From the NCBI GenBank assembly GCA_963277665.1, contig OY728122.1, forward strand, positions 1,545,988,868-1,546,052,867: DNA of 64,000 nucleotides, given 5' to 3'. Source of the stretch: Viscum album. Taxonomy: Eukaryota > Streptophyta > Magnoliopsida > Santalales > Viscaceae. The first letter of the stretch is position 1. Each line of letters opens with the position of its first letter. Shown in pieces: positions 26,223 to 37,729 of this stretch. Below the pieces are notes generated by a model, which saw only the letters and a list, made by a program, of their open reading frames with translations, ran no database searches and was not told where the DNA came from. A program made the position numbers and the translations under genes.

Positions 26223-28247
26223 TACTAAACAACGATATATTATTATAATATTATTATGAAATAGCAGTTATGAATAGTATTAACTAAATCTTGAATTTTA
26301 TAAAATTATTATTCATCTTACACATTTTCTATATCATGGTATAAGAACAAAATAATTTTTTCGGGTAAACTAAGTATTTTTCAAAAAATGCAGTTTTGCC
26401 GCCTTTTGATGGCGCACCCACTTTAAATCTAGTTTTTGACATGTTTATAAGTTCAATTTTACAAAATAAAATTATAATTTGGAATCAGGATATAAAATTT
26501 TACCTTGGATAAATTTTTCATATTATTCTGATAACTATCATATTTTAATGAATAGTAAAAACACGCTATATTTTAATTAAAAACAACTTTTTTCATCATA
26601 ATAACTTATGTGGTTAAATTATAGTATTGAATTGTTTTAAAGTATAAATATAATATATTTTTACCATTTAATATAATTTATGTCATTAGCCTTGATTTTA
26701 CATTGAATTTATAGGTTAAATAAATTCAATCTTTTGCAATGTTTTAAACAAAAACTGGTTTTCTTTAGACAACGAGATTAATTTTAATTTAATTTCTGCA
26801 ACTTCTGTGTATTGAATTTGGAAAAATGGATTCCATATTTGGAATCAGTGGGTCCAAATTATATTAATAGACTACTTTTTATTTTTGGGCTTTATGAATA
26901 GTAACAACGGTAAATTTTATTTACCATAGTAAAAGGTAAATTGGGTAATTAAGGTTAAATATAATATTATAAAATTATCCTAATACTAGTCTTAATACAA
27001 TTGGATGATTATAATTTGTCCTAAGTCATATTTTGGTCAAAATGGAATCCATTAGAACCCACTTGGAGGTGATTAAGACCTTTAGTTTATTTTATTTAAA
27101 GGAAAGTGAAATATGTCTCACTCAACTTTAATAATTAAAGTATTTTTAATATAAGTTTATAAAGAATATAAACTCGGTTATAAATACTCATTTGAAATAT
27201 AAAATGTTTTTCTTTATCATGGTAATTTATTTGTAATTTTTAAGAGTTATTTAATTACCTTATTATCTTATACATTAATGATGCAGAAATTATTTATTTA
27301 GTGAAAAATCAATAATATAGTTTTTATTGAAATCGTAATACATATAAAAAGGCCCAAAAATATGCAAAAAACTTATTATTAGTGTATATATAAACCCTAA
27401 TAATCCACTGGCCGAATGTTTTACCATTTGAATCCTTATTAAGGCGATTATGACACTTATATTATTTTATTTTAAATGATGCCAAAGTTGTCACCTTCAT
27501 AATTTAATAAATATAAAATTTAAATATTGTGATTTTAAGATGATAAATTAGAGTAAAAGTATTATTGTTAAAGTTAATAGATTTATATTCATCATAGGAT
27601 TTTATTTTTAATTTTTATGCAACAAATAAGTATATTAAATAATTATAAAAAATGTTGTAGTAATTATTTTATTAAGAGATAAACCAAATAAATGGTTTTA
27701 AAAATAATAAAATAAATATTATATGAACTATTTAATGTACTCCACTAATTTTATAAATAAATATTACCTTTTATGAATCTATTAAAGCTTTTATTTCGAA
27801 CATATCTTCTGTATATATTTTATTTAAATTCAAATAAATGAATAGAGTCAAAATTTAAACTATTGTTATTTTATAAAAATAACATATTATAAAATTGTTT
27901 AAAAATCACAAAAATATTTAAAAATTATAAATTTAAATTTATATGATCTAAAATGTTATAAAGTATCCAATTATAGACAATTCACAACAAATAAGTAATT
28001 ATTTGTTATAATTTAAAATTTAGAATATTATTACCACAAATAAAATTAAATTGATTAAATAAGGATAAATCAAGTTGATAATGTTTAAAATAAATTCCTA
28101 ACATGTCTAAATTTTATTTTATGATGCGATTACAACCCTATATCATCTAATATTCTGATATAAGTCATTTTTGAAGTTTTTAAGTGGGGTTTGGATTTAA
28201 TATAAACTAATATTTCTTATATTTCCAAAGGTGCCCCTCTTCTCCCT

Positions 28248-28255
28248 TATAAAAG
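28248..28255 (+). promoter_or_regulatory. LTR 1 TATA box with pyrimidine patch
   Basis: TATAAAAG lies about 2380 bp into the LTR and is followed by the pyrimidine-rich CCTCCCTCTCCTCCTC, a plant core-promoter Y patch. AGGTGCCC upstream and GGGCACCT downstream form an 8-bp inverted repeat around the box. Transcription would start near 28280, making the LTR about 2.4 kb U3 and 2.3 kb R plus U5. Confidence 0.75.
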
Positions 28256-28424
28256 GGCACCTCCTCCCTCTCCTCCTCACACCAATTTGAGCCTTCATGC
28301 TCTGCCAAACCCGGCCAATTTCACTTTCTCACTTCCCTAGAAACATCCTAGTGGTCCTGGTATTCTTCAAAGACCAATTTTAGTTCCCTAAGAGGAGGTC
28401 TCAAAGAGGTGCTTCAAAGAAGAG

Positions 28425-30394
28425 GTAATGTCTGTTACTGATTCTGTCAACTTTATTTCTTCTTATACTTCTTATTATTTAGTTGTTTCATTATGAAGTA
28501 ATAAAATCAGTATTACTAATATACTTATATTTTATTATAAGTATGAAACAACCCTATTTCACCATCTATCCGTCCTACGGAAAATGAAATCACCGCGCGT
28601 GCGTACGTACAGAATACCGTCTCCACACCGTGGTGTAATATATTTTCCACCACTACCTTACTTGGATGGGTATAATGGTGTAAATAATGACTATATATGA
28701 TTATTGTAAAGTGATATTGATTCTGAAATAGTATACATACACTCCAATACAATTCCATGGGAATGATATCATCGCTCGTGCGTACATACAGATTACCGTA
28801 TCCACGACACAATGCGATTCATTTTCCATGTTAAAAATTCAAGAATGATTATAAAGTATATATAATAAGTAATAATGAAATATATGACATAATAATGATA
28901 CTGGATTTATTTACATATATATGTATGTCATATACTTAATTCCATTCAATTCAATAAGGAAACGAAAACAGCGTCCATGCGTACGTACGACCTACCGTCT
29001 CCATGAACGGTGTATTTCTTTCCATTTATCGATCTATTATATATATGTATATTATGAATATATATTATATATAAATAATGTTTTACATTATGGATGTAGT
29101 TAATCATGATCTAAGTAATCATATGAATAATTACAAGTCAAAACACGAACGACAAATGAAACGATTTTACCCAAAACGCTACTTTAACATGAATTTAGAA
29201 AAGAATGGGTAATATAAAGTCATAAATGAACCATATATGATATGATAACAATGAATATGATTATTTAATAAGTAAATGACATTATTTAAATCATTATATA
29301 GGAGGTTTGGATATGTACAAAGCATATCAGACCTAAGGTATGGGATAATTTTGTAAATCTCTTTTTTATCCGAGATTAAGTATTTACTGGGGTTATTTAT
29401 ATCATCCATTTCCATGTTTTATAAAAGTGTTTTCATGTATGTTTAAAGTCCTTTTTACCCATTTTTGACTTTTACTACATGGTATGTAAGGAATATTTCT
29501 TTTGTTTATGTTACAAGGTACTTTTTTGACTTTTCTTGCAAAAGTACGAGAAGAATGTTTTTTTAACTTATATGGAATGAAAGGATTTTTACGGTTTTAT
29601 AAAGCCTTATTTTCATGAAGCTTCCTCCAAACGTTTTCATGACTATTTTCAAAAGAAATTTTTTCTTTTATAATTGCATGACATTTTGTGGAAAGATAAT
29701 GATTTTGAAGAAGAAAGGATATTTTCCTCAAGAATTCATTTCAAGTGTTTTATCAAAACCATTTTTCACCTAAGATGGCATTATTTCATATGTTTATGTC
29801 TCAAGTATCATGTCTCTATGATTTAAATGGATTCACTTTTATTATTATGAAATGATATCCATTTATTTTATATGGATTTATGTGACAATGGGATGATATT
29901 TATGAAACCCATTTCATTCGTTGAGTTATTATGAATGATGTATGTTTATTTTGTGGCACAAGTAAGAATGATTTCATTATGAGAAGGGTGGGACCTATAT
30001 CTCCCTCCAATGCATTGGGTAAAAATTTATATCTCATGAGATAGACATGGCTGGAATGGTACGTTAATCTGGTTCAGTGTTACAGGACTTAAATGAGGAT
30101 TGAACTCGATTCAGAAAGGGACTTCGTCAACTAAGATGGTCTTGGCAGCAATGCCTTGGCTACTATGGAAATAATGACATGTGCTGAATGGTTTCCACTA
30201 TTTTATCATGCTTAATGTTTCTTTATGATCTATGCCTTACGTACTTCCATGTTTTATGTCAATGCTCAAGCTTTTGATGTTTAAACATTATGTTCATGTT
30301 TTTAAGTTCAAATGTATATGATTTGTTTTATTTTATCCTTGCTTACCCTTAATGAGAATTTGAGCTCACCCTTTATATGTTTTCTTTTCCCTAG
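28425..30394 (+). other. Possible leader intron in LTR 1
   Basis: The donor AGAG|GTAATG is at 28425. The acceptor is a pyrimidine run ending TTTTCCCTAG at 30394; the other copies have TTTTCCCCAG. The intron would remove many upstream ATGs and the three CpG-rich motifs. Twenty bases later another donor, TTAG|GTAAGA, occurs at 30415. This is prediction from motifs only. Splicing would give a messenger that cannot serve as genomic RNA. Confidence 0.35.
28577..29027. repeat. Three spaced copies of a CpG-rich ~72-bp motif in LTR 1
   Basis: Copies lie at about 28577-28652, 28757-28829 and 28954-29027. Shared blocks in order are GGAAAnGAAA or GGGAATGA, then CGTGCGTACGTAC (with a CATGCGTACGTAC variant), then TACCGTCTCCA, and finally TTTTCCA. 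The GTACGTAC core is palindromic. CpG is dense here although the surroundings have almost none. Copies are 180-200 bp apart with AT-rich spacers. Confidence 0.8.
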
Positions 30395-30604
30395 GACATA
30401 AAGAAAGGTTTTAGGTAAGAATACAAAAGGGGAAGATATTTATGGGAGATGTTGAAGATCTTTCACCATGATTAGAATATTACGTTCCAAGTTTCCAAAG
30501 ACACTAAACTATTACTGTCCTTGTGTGTCTATTTTTGTAATGTATTAAGTATTCCGAAAAAGTAATTTAATTTCCATGTACGTCAAGCTTCAGGTATCTA
30601 CAGT

Positions 30605-30616
30605 TGGTATCAGAGG
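30605..30616 (+). promoter_or_regulatory. Primer-binding site, internal domain 1
   Basis: TGGTATCAGAGG matches the 3' end of initiator tRNA-Met over 11 bases, two bases after the LTR end. The same site occurs after LTRs 2, 3 and 4. Confidence 0.93.
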
Positions 30617-30685
30617 AAAGGTTTAGTTAACCTTTGGAAACTAGGATTTGAAAACTTTAGTGAGATCCCTAGAGATATTTCTAAG

Positions 30686-30858
30686 GTATGTGTAGGGATT
30701 TCCCTAAGGTTAAGTATACGTATAGGTTATAGTCCTAGAATTGCGCTAAAGATCTTAGAATTAAACCTAAGATGTTAGATATTGAAGGTACTACCCATTG
30801 ATTATGTTATTTTCCTTGTATGATTTTTGCATCTCACAGAATTCTTTTTGTGTTTTAG
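30686..30858 (+). other. Possible 173-bp intron before the gag-like frame
   Basis: The donor CTAAG|GTATGT is at 30686. The acceptor TTTTTGTGTTTTAG ends at 30858, three bases before the ATG of the zinc-knuckle frame. Both sites are kept in the other copies, but those copies are too similar for that to mean much. Confidence 0.35.
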
Positions 30859-30861
30859 TCA

Positions 30862-31271
30862 ATGGAGGGAACCAGAAGGAATTTGGTTAACATTGAATCC
30901 AATTGAAAATTGGTGACTATGAGCAACAAAATTGGGTAATGCCTAGAGAGAAAGATATTGTGATTATGCTGAATCAATCATCGCGATATATGATTAACAA
31001 GGTGAAATTTAGTGGTATGCCTAATTATTCAAATAATAGGAAGATAGACTTTTATACATGTTCACATGTTGAGAAGCATAAATAAAGGAAGATTTAGATT
31101 TCTAAATAAGGGAAGAAGAACCTTTAGGAATACCTCAAATGGAGGGACATATGTTATCTGTGTGGAGAAAAGGGTTATAGAGTGATAGACTGTTATGGAG
31201 TTCAATGTCTTATTTGTGGAGAACATGGGCATTACCCAACTCAATGCCCTGACCTAAAAAGTTACTTCTAA
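30862..31271 (+). pseudogene. Gag-like double zinc-knuckle frame, copy 1 (broken)
   Basis: Equivalent to the 136-codon frame at 44604-45014. ATG 30862 follows the splice-like acceptor. A TGA about 14 codons in, combined with a 1-bp deletion near 30902, breaks the start. Later stops occur at 31081 and beyond in the Lys-rich segment. In the first knuckle the metal-binding His is Tyr (C-Y-L-C-G-E-K-G-Y). The second knuckle, C-L-I-C-G-E-H-G-H-Y-P-T-Q-C, is intact. It cannot give the full protein. Confidence 0.85.
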
Positions 31272-31640
31272 ATCAAGGAAGGAATTATTCCAGGACAATC
31301 ATTGAAGAGGATGTATTGAAGTGTTTATGTATTAGTATTCAAGAATAATGTTGTTGGTGTACTTTTATGGTGTATTAGAATATTTTTGTATTAGTCTATT
31401 GTGGTTTTCAATAATTTTTTGGTACTGGTAACCACGAAAAGGGATTCAAATATTTTGGAATGCAGATGATATGCGCATAATGAAGGGATAAAGAGAAAAT
31501 GAAATGTTTGACAGTATTAATGAGCTCATGATTGATATAAGGACTAAGTGATATCATGGTTTGAGTATATAGAATTTTGAGGATTTTGGTATGTGTAAAG
31601 TGTTAAGTTTTAACTGCATTCATTTTTTCACTAAGGTTCA

Positions 31641-31856
31641 ATGGGTTTTCATTTTTTTTCAAGAGAATACATGATTAAGGCCTTAGAATGTTTGGAATGT
31701 GACCAACAAGACATATCTAATGATATTTGGGGATCAACGATGGTATTAACATACTTGTTATATGAACTCTCTGGTAATCGTTTTCACTATAATATGAGAT
31801 TGGACAACAGTATTTTTGATAAGCCTAAAGATTGGAACGGATTATGTTGTACATAA
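31641..31856 (+). CDS. Uncharacterised 71-codon frame, copy 1
   Basis: An open frame starting M-G-F-H-F-F-S-R-E-Y and ending just before the SINE. It is the same frame that is open in copies 3 (45384) and 4 (52243) and broken in copy 2. It has a Cys-x2-Cys (E-C-L-E-C) near residue 19 and hydrophobic stretches, but no domain I know. It may be a leftover of a larger ancestral protein. I cannot say whether it is translated. Confidence 0.35.
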   Translation: MGFHFFSREYMIKALECLECDQQDISNDIWGSTMVLTYLLYELSGNRFHYNMRLDNSIFDKPKDWNGLCCT

Positions 31857-31924
31857 GTTAGTATTGTTTAAGGATAGAAATTTTTTCGATATTATTTATG
31901 GGATGTTATAGTAATGTAGTTTTA

Positions 31925-32059
31925 GAAAAAGGACAACCTGCAGGATGGGCGACAACCCATCGCGTCGGACAAGGCTGTGGGAATCGAACCCACAACCGAA
32001 GTGTGACTGGCCTTTATCACCTACCACTATCCTACAGGAAGTCCCTAGTTATTAGAAAC
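31925..32059 (-). mobile_element. tRNA-derived SINE, antisense, copy 1
   Basis: On the minus strand the RNA polymerase III A box (GGATAGTGGTAGGTG) and B box (GGGTTCGATTCCCAC) are both present. The T-arm stem GTGGG/CCCAC is perfect, but the anticodon region is too reduced for a working tRNA. A short tail ends in CCTTTTTC, a pol III terminator. TAGTTTTA lies on both sides (31917-31924 and 32060-32067), an 8-bp target duplication. It sits at the same place in all four internal domains, so it entered before the array grew. Confidence 0.72.
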
Positions 32060-32697
32060 TAGTTTTATTTTATTAAGCGGTATGATATATGAAGTATAAG
32101 TTCATTTTTGGAATCGTATATGATTAACCTCACCATAGATGGACTTATGTATATTTGATAACTTTTGCTAACCTTTCATTTGAAACAGATGGAATGACCC
32201 ATCATTCTATCACCTGATCTGCTAACGCTTCACGAATAACAAATTCAACTTATTTATTTAAGAGATGAAGTGGAAATTGTTCAATTCACGAACAATAGTG
32301 AGATTGTACCAAATTCATGTAAGTATTTATTTTAATTCATCAAATTTAGGGAAATGATCTTGAAAACCAAAAATGTTGTCCTAGTGCTCTTATATCCGAT
32401 GAATCAGATGGTACCATAGATCATCATAAATTTATGTATTTGTGATTGTTGGCTTTTTCATAGCCATGTCCTCTACCACTCTCCATCAGAACTTGATGGT
32501 TATATTTTTCTTCCATATCCATATTTTCACCTATGTTCTCCTATATGGAAACTCAATGATGAGTTTCTTTGGGTAATCGTTTCATTTCATACTTTAGTTT
32601 TTAAAATTAAGTTTTAGTATTCCTTTTTACGATGTGGGTTTCTATGAATAGTAAATGATTTATAACCCTGACGAATTTCGAGGGTGAAATTCATTTT

Positions 32698-32709
32698 AAG
32701 GGGGGTAGA
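32698..32709 (+). promoter_or_regulatory. Polypurine tract before LTR 2
   Basis: AAGGGGGTAGAA directly abuts the TGTAACAACCCGAG start of LTR 2. Equivalent tracts with six G lie at 39567-39579, 46436-46448 and 53299-53311. The direct contact with no target duplication shows this is an element-internal junction, not two separate insertions. Confidence 0.92.
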
Positions 32710-35091
32710 ATGTAACAACCCGAGATTTTATAAGATATATTCGTTTTAATTTCTTTCATATCTTCTGTTGTATGCTACACCAGGATTATCTTGCGCTATA
32801 CGCAACACCGTATTAGCTTGCAGTATACGCAACACTAATCTTGGATCGTGTTACACACAATTTCAAGTTCGTTTTATAATAGTCATTCTATGCAACATTG
32901 AGTGTGTATATATATATATATATTCAATGCATAAATGAAATATGGTTGGATTCTATTATACTAAACAACGAAGGATTCTTTCACAACACGCAACCCTGAC
33001 TTGGCTTGCATTACAGGCAATCACGACCTTCCTCGATAGCGTGTGTTGTACGCAATACCGGGTTTTACTAAACAATGATATATTATTATAATATTATTAT
33101 GAAATAGCCGTTATGAATAGTATTAACTAAAATTTGAATTTTATAACATTATTATTCATCTTACACATTTTCTAGAACATGGTATAAGAACAAAATAAGT
33201 TTTTCAGGTAAAATAAGTATTTTTCAAAAAATGCAGTTTTTCCGCCTTTTGATGGCGCACCCACTTCAAATCTAGTTTTTGACATGTTTATAAGTTCAAT
33301 TTTACAAAATAAAATTATTATTTGGAAACAGGATATAAAATATTACCTTGGATAAATTTTTCATATTATTCTGATAACTTTCATATTTTAATGAATAGTA
33401 AAAACACGCTATATTTTAATTAAAAACATCTTTTTTCATCGTAATAAATTATGTGGTTAAATTATAGTATTGAATTGTTTTAAAGTATAAATAGAAAATA
33501 TTTTTACCATTTAATATAATTTATGTCATTAGCCTTGATTTTACATTGAATTCTTAGGTTAAATAAATTCAATCTTTTGCAGTGTTTTAAACAAAAACCC
33601 GTTTTCTTTCGACAATGGGATTAATTTTAATTTAATTTCTGAAACTTCTGTGTATTGAATTTTGAAAAATGTATTCCATATTTTGAATCATTGGGTCCAA
33701 ATTATATTAATATACTAATTTTTATTTTTGGGCTTTATGAATAGTAACAACGGTAAATTTTATTTATCTTAGTAAAAGGTAAATTGGGTAATTAAGGGTA
33801 AATATAATATTATAAAATTATCCTAATACTTTTCTTAATACAATTGGATGATTATAATTTGTCCTAAGTCATATTTGGGTCAAAATTGAATCCATTAGAA
33901 CCCACTTGGAGGTGATTAAGACCTTTAGTTTATTTTATTTAAAGGAAAGTGAAATATGTCTCACTCAACTTTAATAATTAAAGTATTTTTAATATAAGTT
34001 TATAAAGAATATAAATTCGGTTATAAATACCCATTTGAAAGATAAAATGTTTTTATTTATCATTGTAATTTATTTGTAATTTTTAAGAGTTATTTAATTA
34101 CCTTATTATCTTATACATTAATGATGCAGAAATTATTTATTTAGTGAAAAATCAATAATATAGTTTTTATTGAAATAGTAATACATATCAAAAGGCCCAA
34201 AAATCTTCCCAAAACTTATTATTAGTGTATATATAAACCCTAATCATCCACTGGCAGAATTGTGTACCATTTGGATCCTTATTAAGGTGATTATGGCACT
34301 TATATTATTTTATTTTAAATGATTCCAAAGTTGTCGCCTTCATAATTTAATAAATATAAAAATTTAAATATTGTGATTTTAAGATGATAAATACGAGTAA
34401 AAGTATTTTTGTGAAATGTAATATATTTATATTAATCATAGGATTTTATTTTTAATTTTTATGCAACAAATAAGTATATTAAATAATTATAAAAAATGTT
34501 GTAGTAATTATTTTATTAAGAGATAAACCAAATAAATGGTTTTAAAAATAATAAAATAAATATTATATGAACTATTTAATGTACTCCACTAATTTTATAG
34601 ATACATATTACATTTTATGAATCTATTAAAGCTTTTATCTCGAACATATCTTCTGCATATATTTTATTTAAATTCAAATAAATGAATAGTTTCAAAATTG
34701 ACACTATTGTTATTTTATAAAAATAACATATTATAAAATTGTTTAAAAATCACAAAAATATTTAAAAATTATAAATTTAAATTTATATGATCTAAAATGT
34801 TATAAAGTATCCAATTATAGACAATTCACAACAAATAAGTAATTATTTGTTATAATTTAAAATTTAGAATGTTATTACCACAAATAAAATTAAATTGATT
34901 AAATAAGGATAAATCAAGTTGATAATGTTTAAAATAAATTCATAACATGTATAAATTTTATTGGTTGATGATATTACAACCCTATCTCATCTAATATTCG
35001 GATATGATTCATTTTGGAAGTTTTTAAGTGGGGTTTGTATTTAATATAAACTAATATTTCTTATATTTCCAAAGGTGCCCCTCTCCTCCCT

Positions 35092-35099
35092 TATAAAAG
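35092..35099 (+). promoter_or_regulatory. LTR 2 TATA box
   Basis: TATAAAAG inside the AGGTGCCC/GGGCACCT inverted repeat, followed by a C/T-rich patch. It lies 2382 bp from the LTR start. Confidence 0.75.
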
Positions 35100-35420
35100 G
35101 GCACCTCCTCCCTCTCCTCCTCACACAAATTTGAGCCTTCATGCTCTGCCAACCCCATACCATTTCATTTTCCCACTTCCCTAGAAAAATCCTAGTGGTC
35201 TTGGTCTTCTTCAAAGACCAATTTTATTTCCCTAAGAGGAGGTCTCAAAGATGCGCTTCAAAGAAGAGGTAATGTCCGTTACCGATTCTTTCAACTTTAT
35301 TTCTTCTTATACTTATACTTATTTAGTTGTTTCATTATGAAGTAATAAGATAAGTATCACTAATATACTGATATGTTATTATAATTATGAAACAACCCTA
35401 TTTCACCATCTATCTATCCT

Positions 35421-35872
35421 ACAGAAAACGAAATCACCGCGGGTGCGTACGTACGGAATACCGTCTCCACGCCGTGGTGTAATCTATTTTCCACCACCAC
35501 CTTAATTGGATGGGTATAATGGTGTAAATAATGACTATATATGATTATTGTAATGCGATATTTATTTTGAAATAGTATACATACACTCTAATACAATTTC
35601 ATGGGAATGACATCATCGCTCGTGCGTACATATAGATTACCATCTCCACTACGCGATGAGATTCATTTTCCATGTTAAAAATTCAAGAATGATTATAAAG
35701 TATATATAATAAGTAATAATGAAATATATGACATAATAATTCTACTGTATTTATGTACTTATATATGTATTTCATATACTTAATTCCATTCAATTCAATA
35801 AGGAAACGAAAACAACGTCCATGCGTACGTACGGCCTACCGTCTCCATGAACGGTGTATTTCATTCCATTTA
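35421..35872. repeat. CpG-rich triple motif, LTR 2
   Basis: Three copies of the GTACGTAC-centred motif with the same spacing as in LTR 1. The middle copy has lost part of its CpG content (CGTACATATAG). Confidence 0.8.
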
Positions 35873-37473
35873 TCGATATATTATATATATGTATATTCTG
35901 AATATATATTATATATAAATCATGTTTTACATTCTGGATGTAATTAATCAATATCGAAGTAATCATATGAATAATTACAAGTTAAAACACGAACGACAAA
36001 TGAAACGATTTTACCCAAAACGCTACTTTAACATGAATTTACAAAAAAACGGGTAATATAAAGTCATAAGTGTACCATATATGATATAATAACAATGAAT
36101 ATGATTCTGTAATAAGTCAATGACATTATTTAAATCATTATACATGAGGTTTGGATACGTACGAAGCATATCATACATAAGGTAAGGGATAATTTTTCAA
36201 ATCACTTTTTTTTTCTGAGATTAAGTATTTACTGGTGTTATTTCTATCATCCATTTCCATGTTTTATAAAAGAGTTTTCATGTATGTTTAAAGTCCTTTT
36301 TACCCATTTTTGAATTTTACTACATGGTATGTAAGGAATCTTTCTTTTTTTTATGTTACAAGGTACTTTTTTGACTTTTCCGGCAAAAGTACGAGAAGAA
36401 TGTTTTTTTAACTTATACGGCATGAAATGATTTTTACGGTTTTATAAAGCCTTATTTTCATGAAGCTTCCTCCAAAATATTTCATGACTATTTTCAAAAA
36501 AATCCTTTTCTTTTATAATTTCATGACATTTTGTGGAAAGAGAATGATTTTTAAGAAGAAAGGATATCTTCCTCAAGAATTCATTTCAAGTGTTTTTATC
36601 AAAACCATTTTTCACCTAAGATGACATTATTTCATATGTGTATTTTTCAAGTATAATGTCTCTATGATTTAAATGGATTCACTTTTCTTATTAGGAAATG
36701 ATATCCATTTATTTTATATGGATTTATGTGATAATGGGATGATGTTTATGAAACCCATTTTATTCATTGGGTTATTATGAATGATGTATGTTTATTTTGT
36801 GGCACAAGTAAGAATGATTTCATTATGAGATGGGTGGGACCTATATCTCCCTCTAATTCATTGGGTAAAGATTTATATCTCATGAGATAGACATGGCTGG
36901 AATGGTAAGTTAATCCAGTTCAGTGTTACAGGACTGAAACGAGGTGTGAACTCGATTCGGAAAGGGACTTTGTCCACTAAGATGGTCTTGAAAGCAATGC
37001 CTTGGTTACTATGGAAATCATGACATGTGCTGAATGGTTGCCACAATTAAATTTTTTATTCCCATGCTATTTTATCATGCTTAATGTTTCTTTATGATCT
37101 ATGCCTTACGTACTTCCATGTTTTACGTCATTCCTCAAGATTTTGATGTTTAAACATTATGTTCATGTTTTTAAGTTCAAATGTATATGATTTGTTTTAT
37201 TTTATCCATACTTACCCTTACTGAGAATTTGAGCTCACCCTTTATATGTTTTCTTTTCCCCAGGACATAAAGAAAGGTTTTAGGTAAGAAAACAAAAGGG
37301 GAAGATATTTATGGGAGATGTTGAAGATTTTTCACCACGATTAGAAGATTACGTTCCAAGTTTCCAAAGACACTAAACTATTACGGTCCTTGTGTGTCTG
37401 TTTTTGTTATGTATTAAGTATTCCACAAAAGTAATGTAATTTCCATGTACGTCAAGCTTGGGGTATCTACAGT

Positions 37474-37485
37474 TGGTATCAGAGG
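37474..37485 (+). promoter_or_regulatory. Primer-binding site, internal domain 2
   Basis: TGGTATCAGAGG, two bases after the CA end of LTR 2. Confidence 0.92.
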
Positions 37486-37729
37486 AAAGGTTTAGTTAAC
37501 CTTTGGAAACTATGATGTGAAAACTTTAGTGATATCCCTAGAGATATTTCTAAGGTATATGTAGGGATGTCCCTAAGGTTAAGTATACATATAGGTTATA
37601 GTCCTAGAATTGCACTAAAGATCTTAGAATTAAACCAAAGATGTTATATATTGAAGGTACTCCCCCTTGATTATGTTATTTTCCTTTTATGATTTTTCCC
37701 CTCACAGAATTCTTTTTGTGTTTTAGTCA

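Larger units (their letters stand above)
25868..30602 (+). repeat. Array LTR 1 (4735 bp)
   Basis: It begins TGTAACAACCCAAGATT and ends GGTATCTACA, followed after two bases by TGGTATCAGAGG. It is about 27 bp shorter than the other LTRs because of a deletion near 30198. U3 holds eight ACGCAA-like short repeats (25922-26222) and a (TA)n run (26065-26080). A TATA box lies at 28248, and three CpG-rich motif copies lie at 28577-29027. No long coding frame is present. At 4.7 kb it is unusually long for an LTR. Confidence 0.94.
30603..32709 (+). mobile_element. Array internal domain 1
   Basis: 2107 bp from the end of LTR 1 to the polypurine tract before LTR 2. In order it holds a primer-binding site, a short leader with splice-like signals, a broken zinc-knuckle frame, a 71-codon frame, an antisense SINE, about 650 bp without recognised content, and the polypurine tract. 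No pol text was found in any frame. Confidence 0.92.
32710..37471 (+). repeat. Array LTR 2 (4762 bp)
   Basis: It begins TGTAACAACCCGAGATT and ends GGTATCTACA. It has the same internal plan as LTR 1: a U3 short-repeat cluster, a TATA box at 35092, and the CpG-rich triple motif at 35421-35872. In U3 it shares CTATGCAACATTGAG and AAACAATGAT variants with LTRs 4 and 5. At both extreme ends it is closer to LTR 1. Confidence 0.94.

Noticed and set aside
28525..28812. Minus-strand 80-95-codon frame repeated in LTRs 1, 3, 4 and 5 (also 42235, 49096, 55960)
   Set aside because: It runs over the CpG-rich triple motif, starts and stops at different places, and is conserved only because the LTRs are recent copies. 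No protein motif.
28921..29103. Plus-strand 60-64-codon frame in LTRs 1, 2 and 4 across the third CpG-rich motif
   Set aside because: By-product of the repeat; AT-rich low-complexity translation and no family.
29179..29415. Minus-strand 64-78-codon frame in LTRs 1, 3 and 5 (also 42898, 56623)
   Set aside because: Antisense to the LTR transcript, broken in the other LTRs, no recognised domain.
31062..31244. Minus-strand 60-codon frame opposite the zinc-knuckle frame (also 37931, 44805, 51664)
   Set aside because: Shadow of the sense frame.
31925..32059. Functional tRNA gene on the minus strand
   Set aside because: The T arm is perfect but the D and anticodon arms do not form a normal cloverleaf, and there is a 3' extension plus target duplications. 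A SINE fits better.
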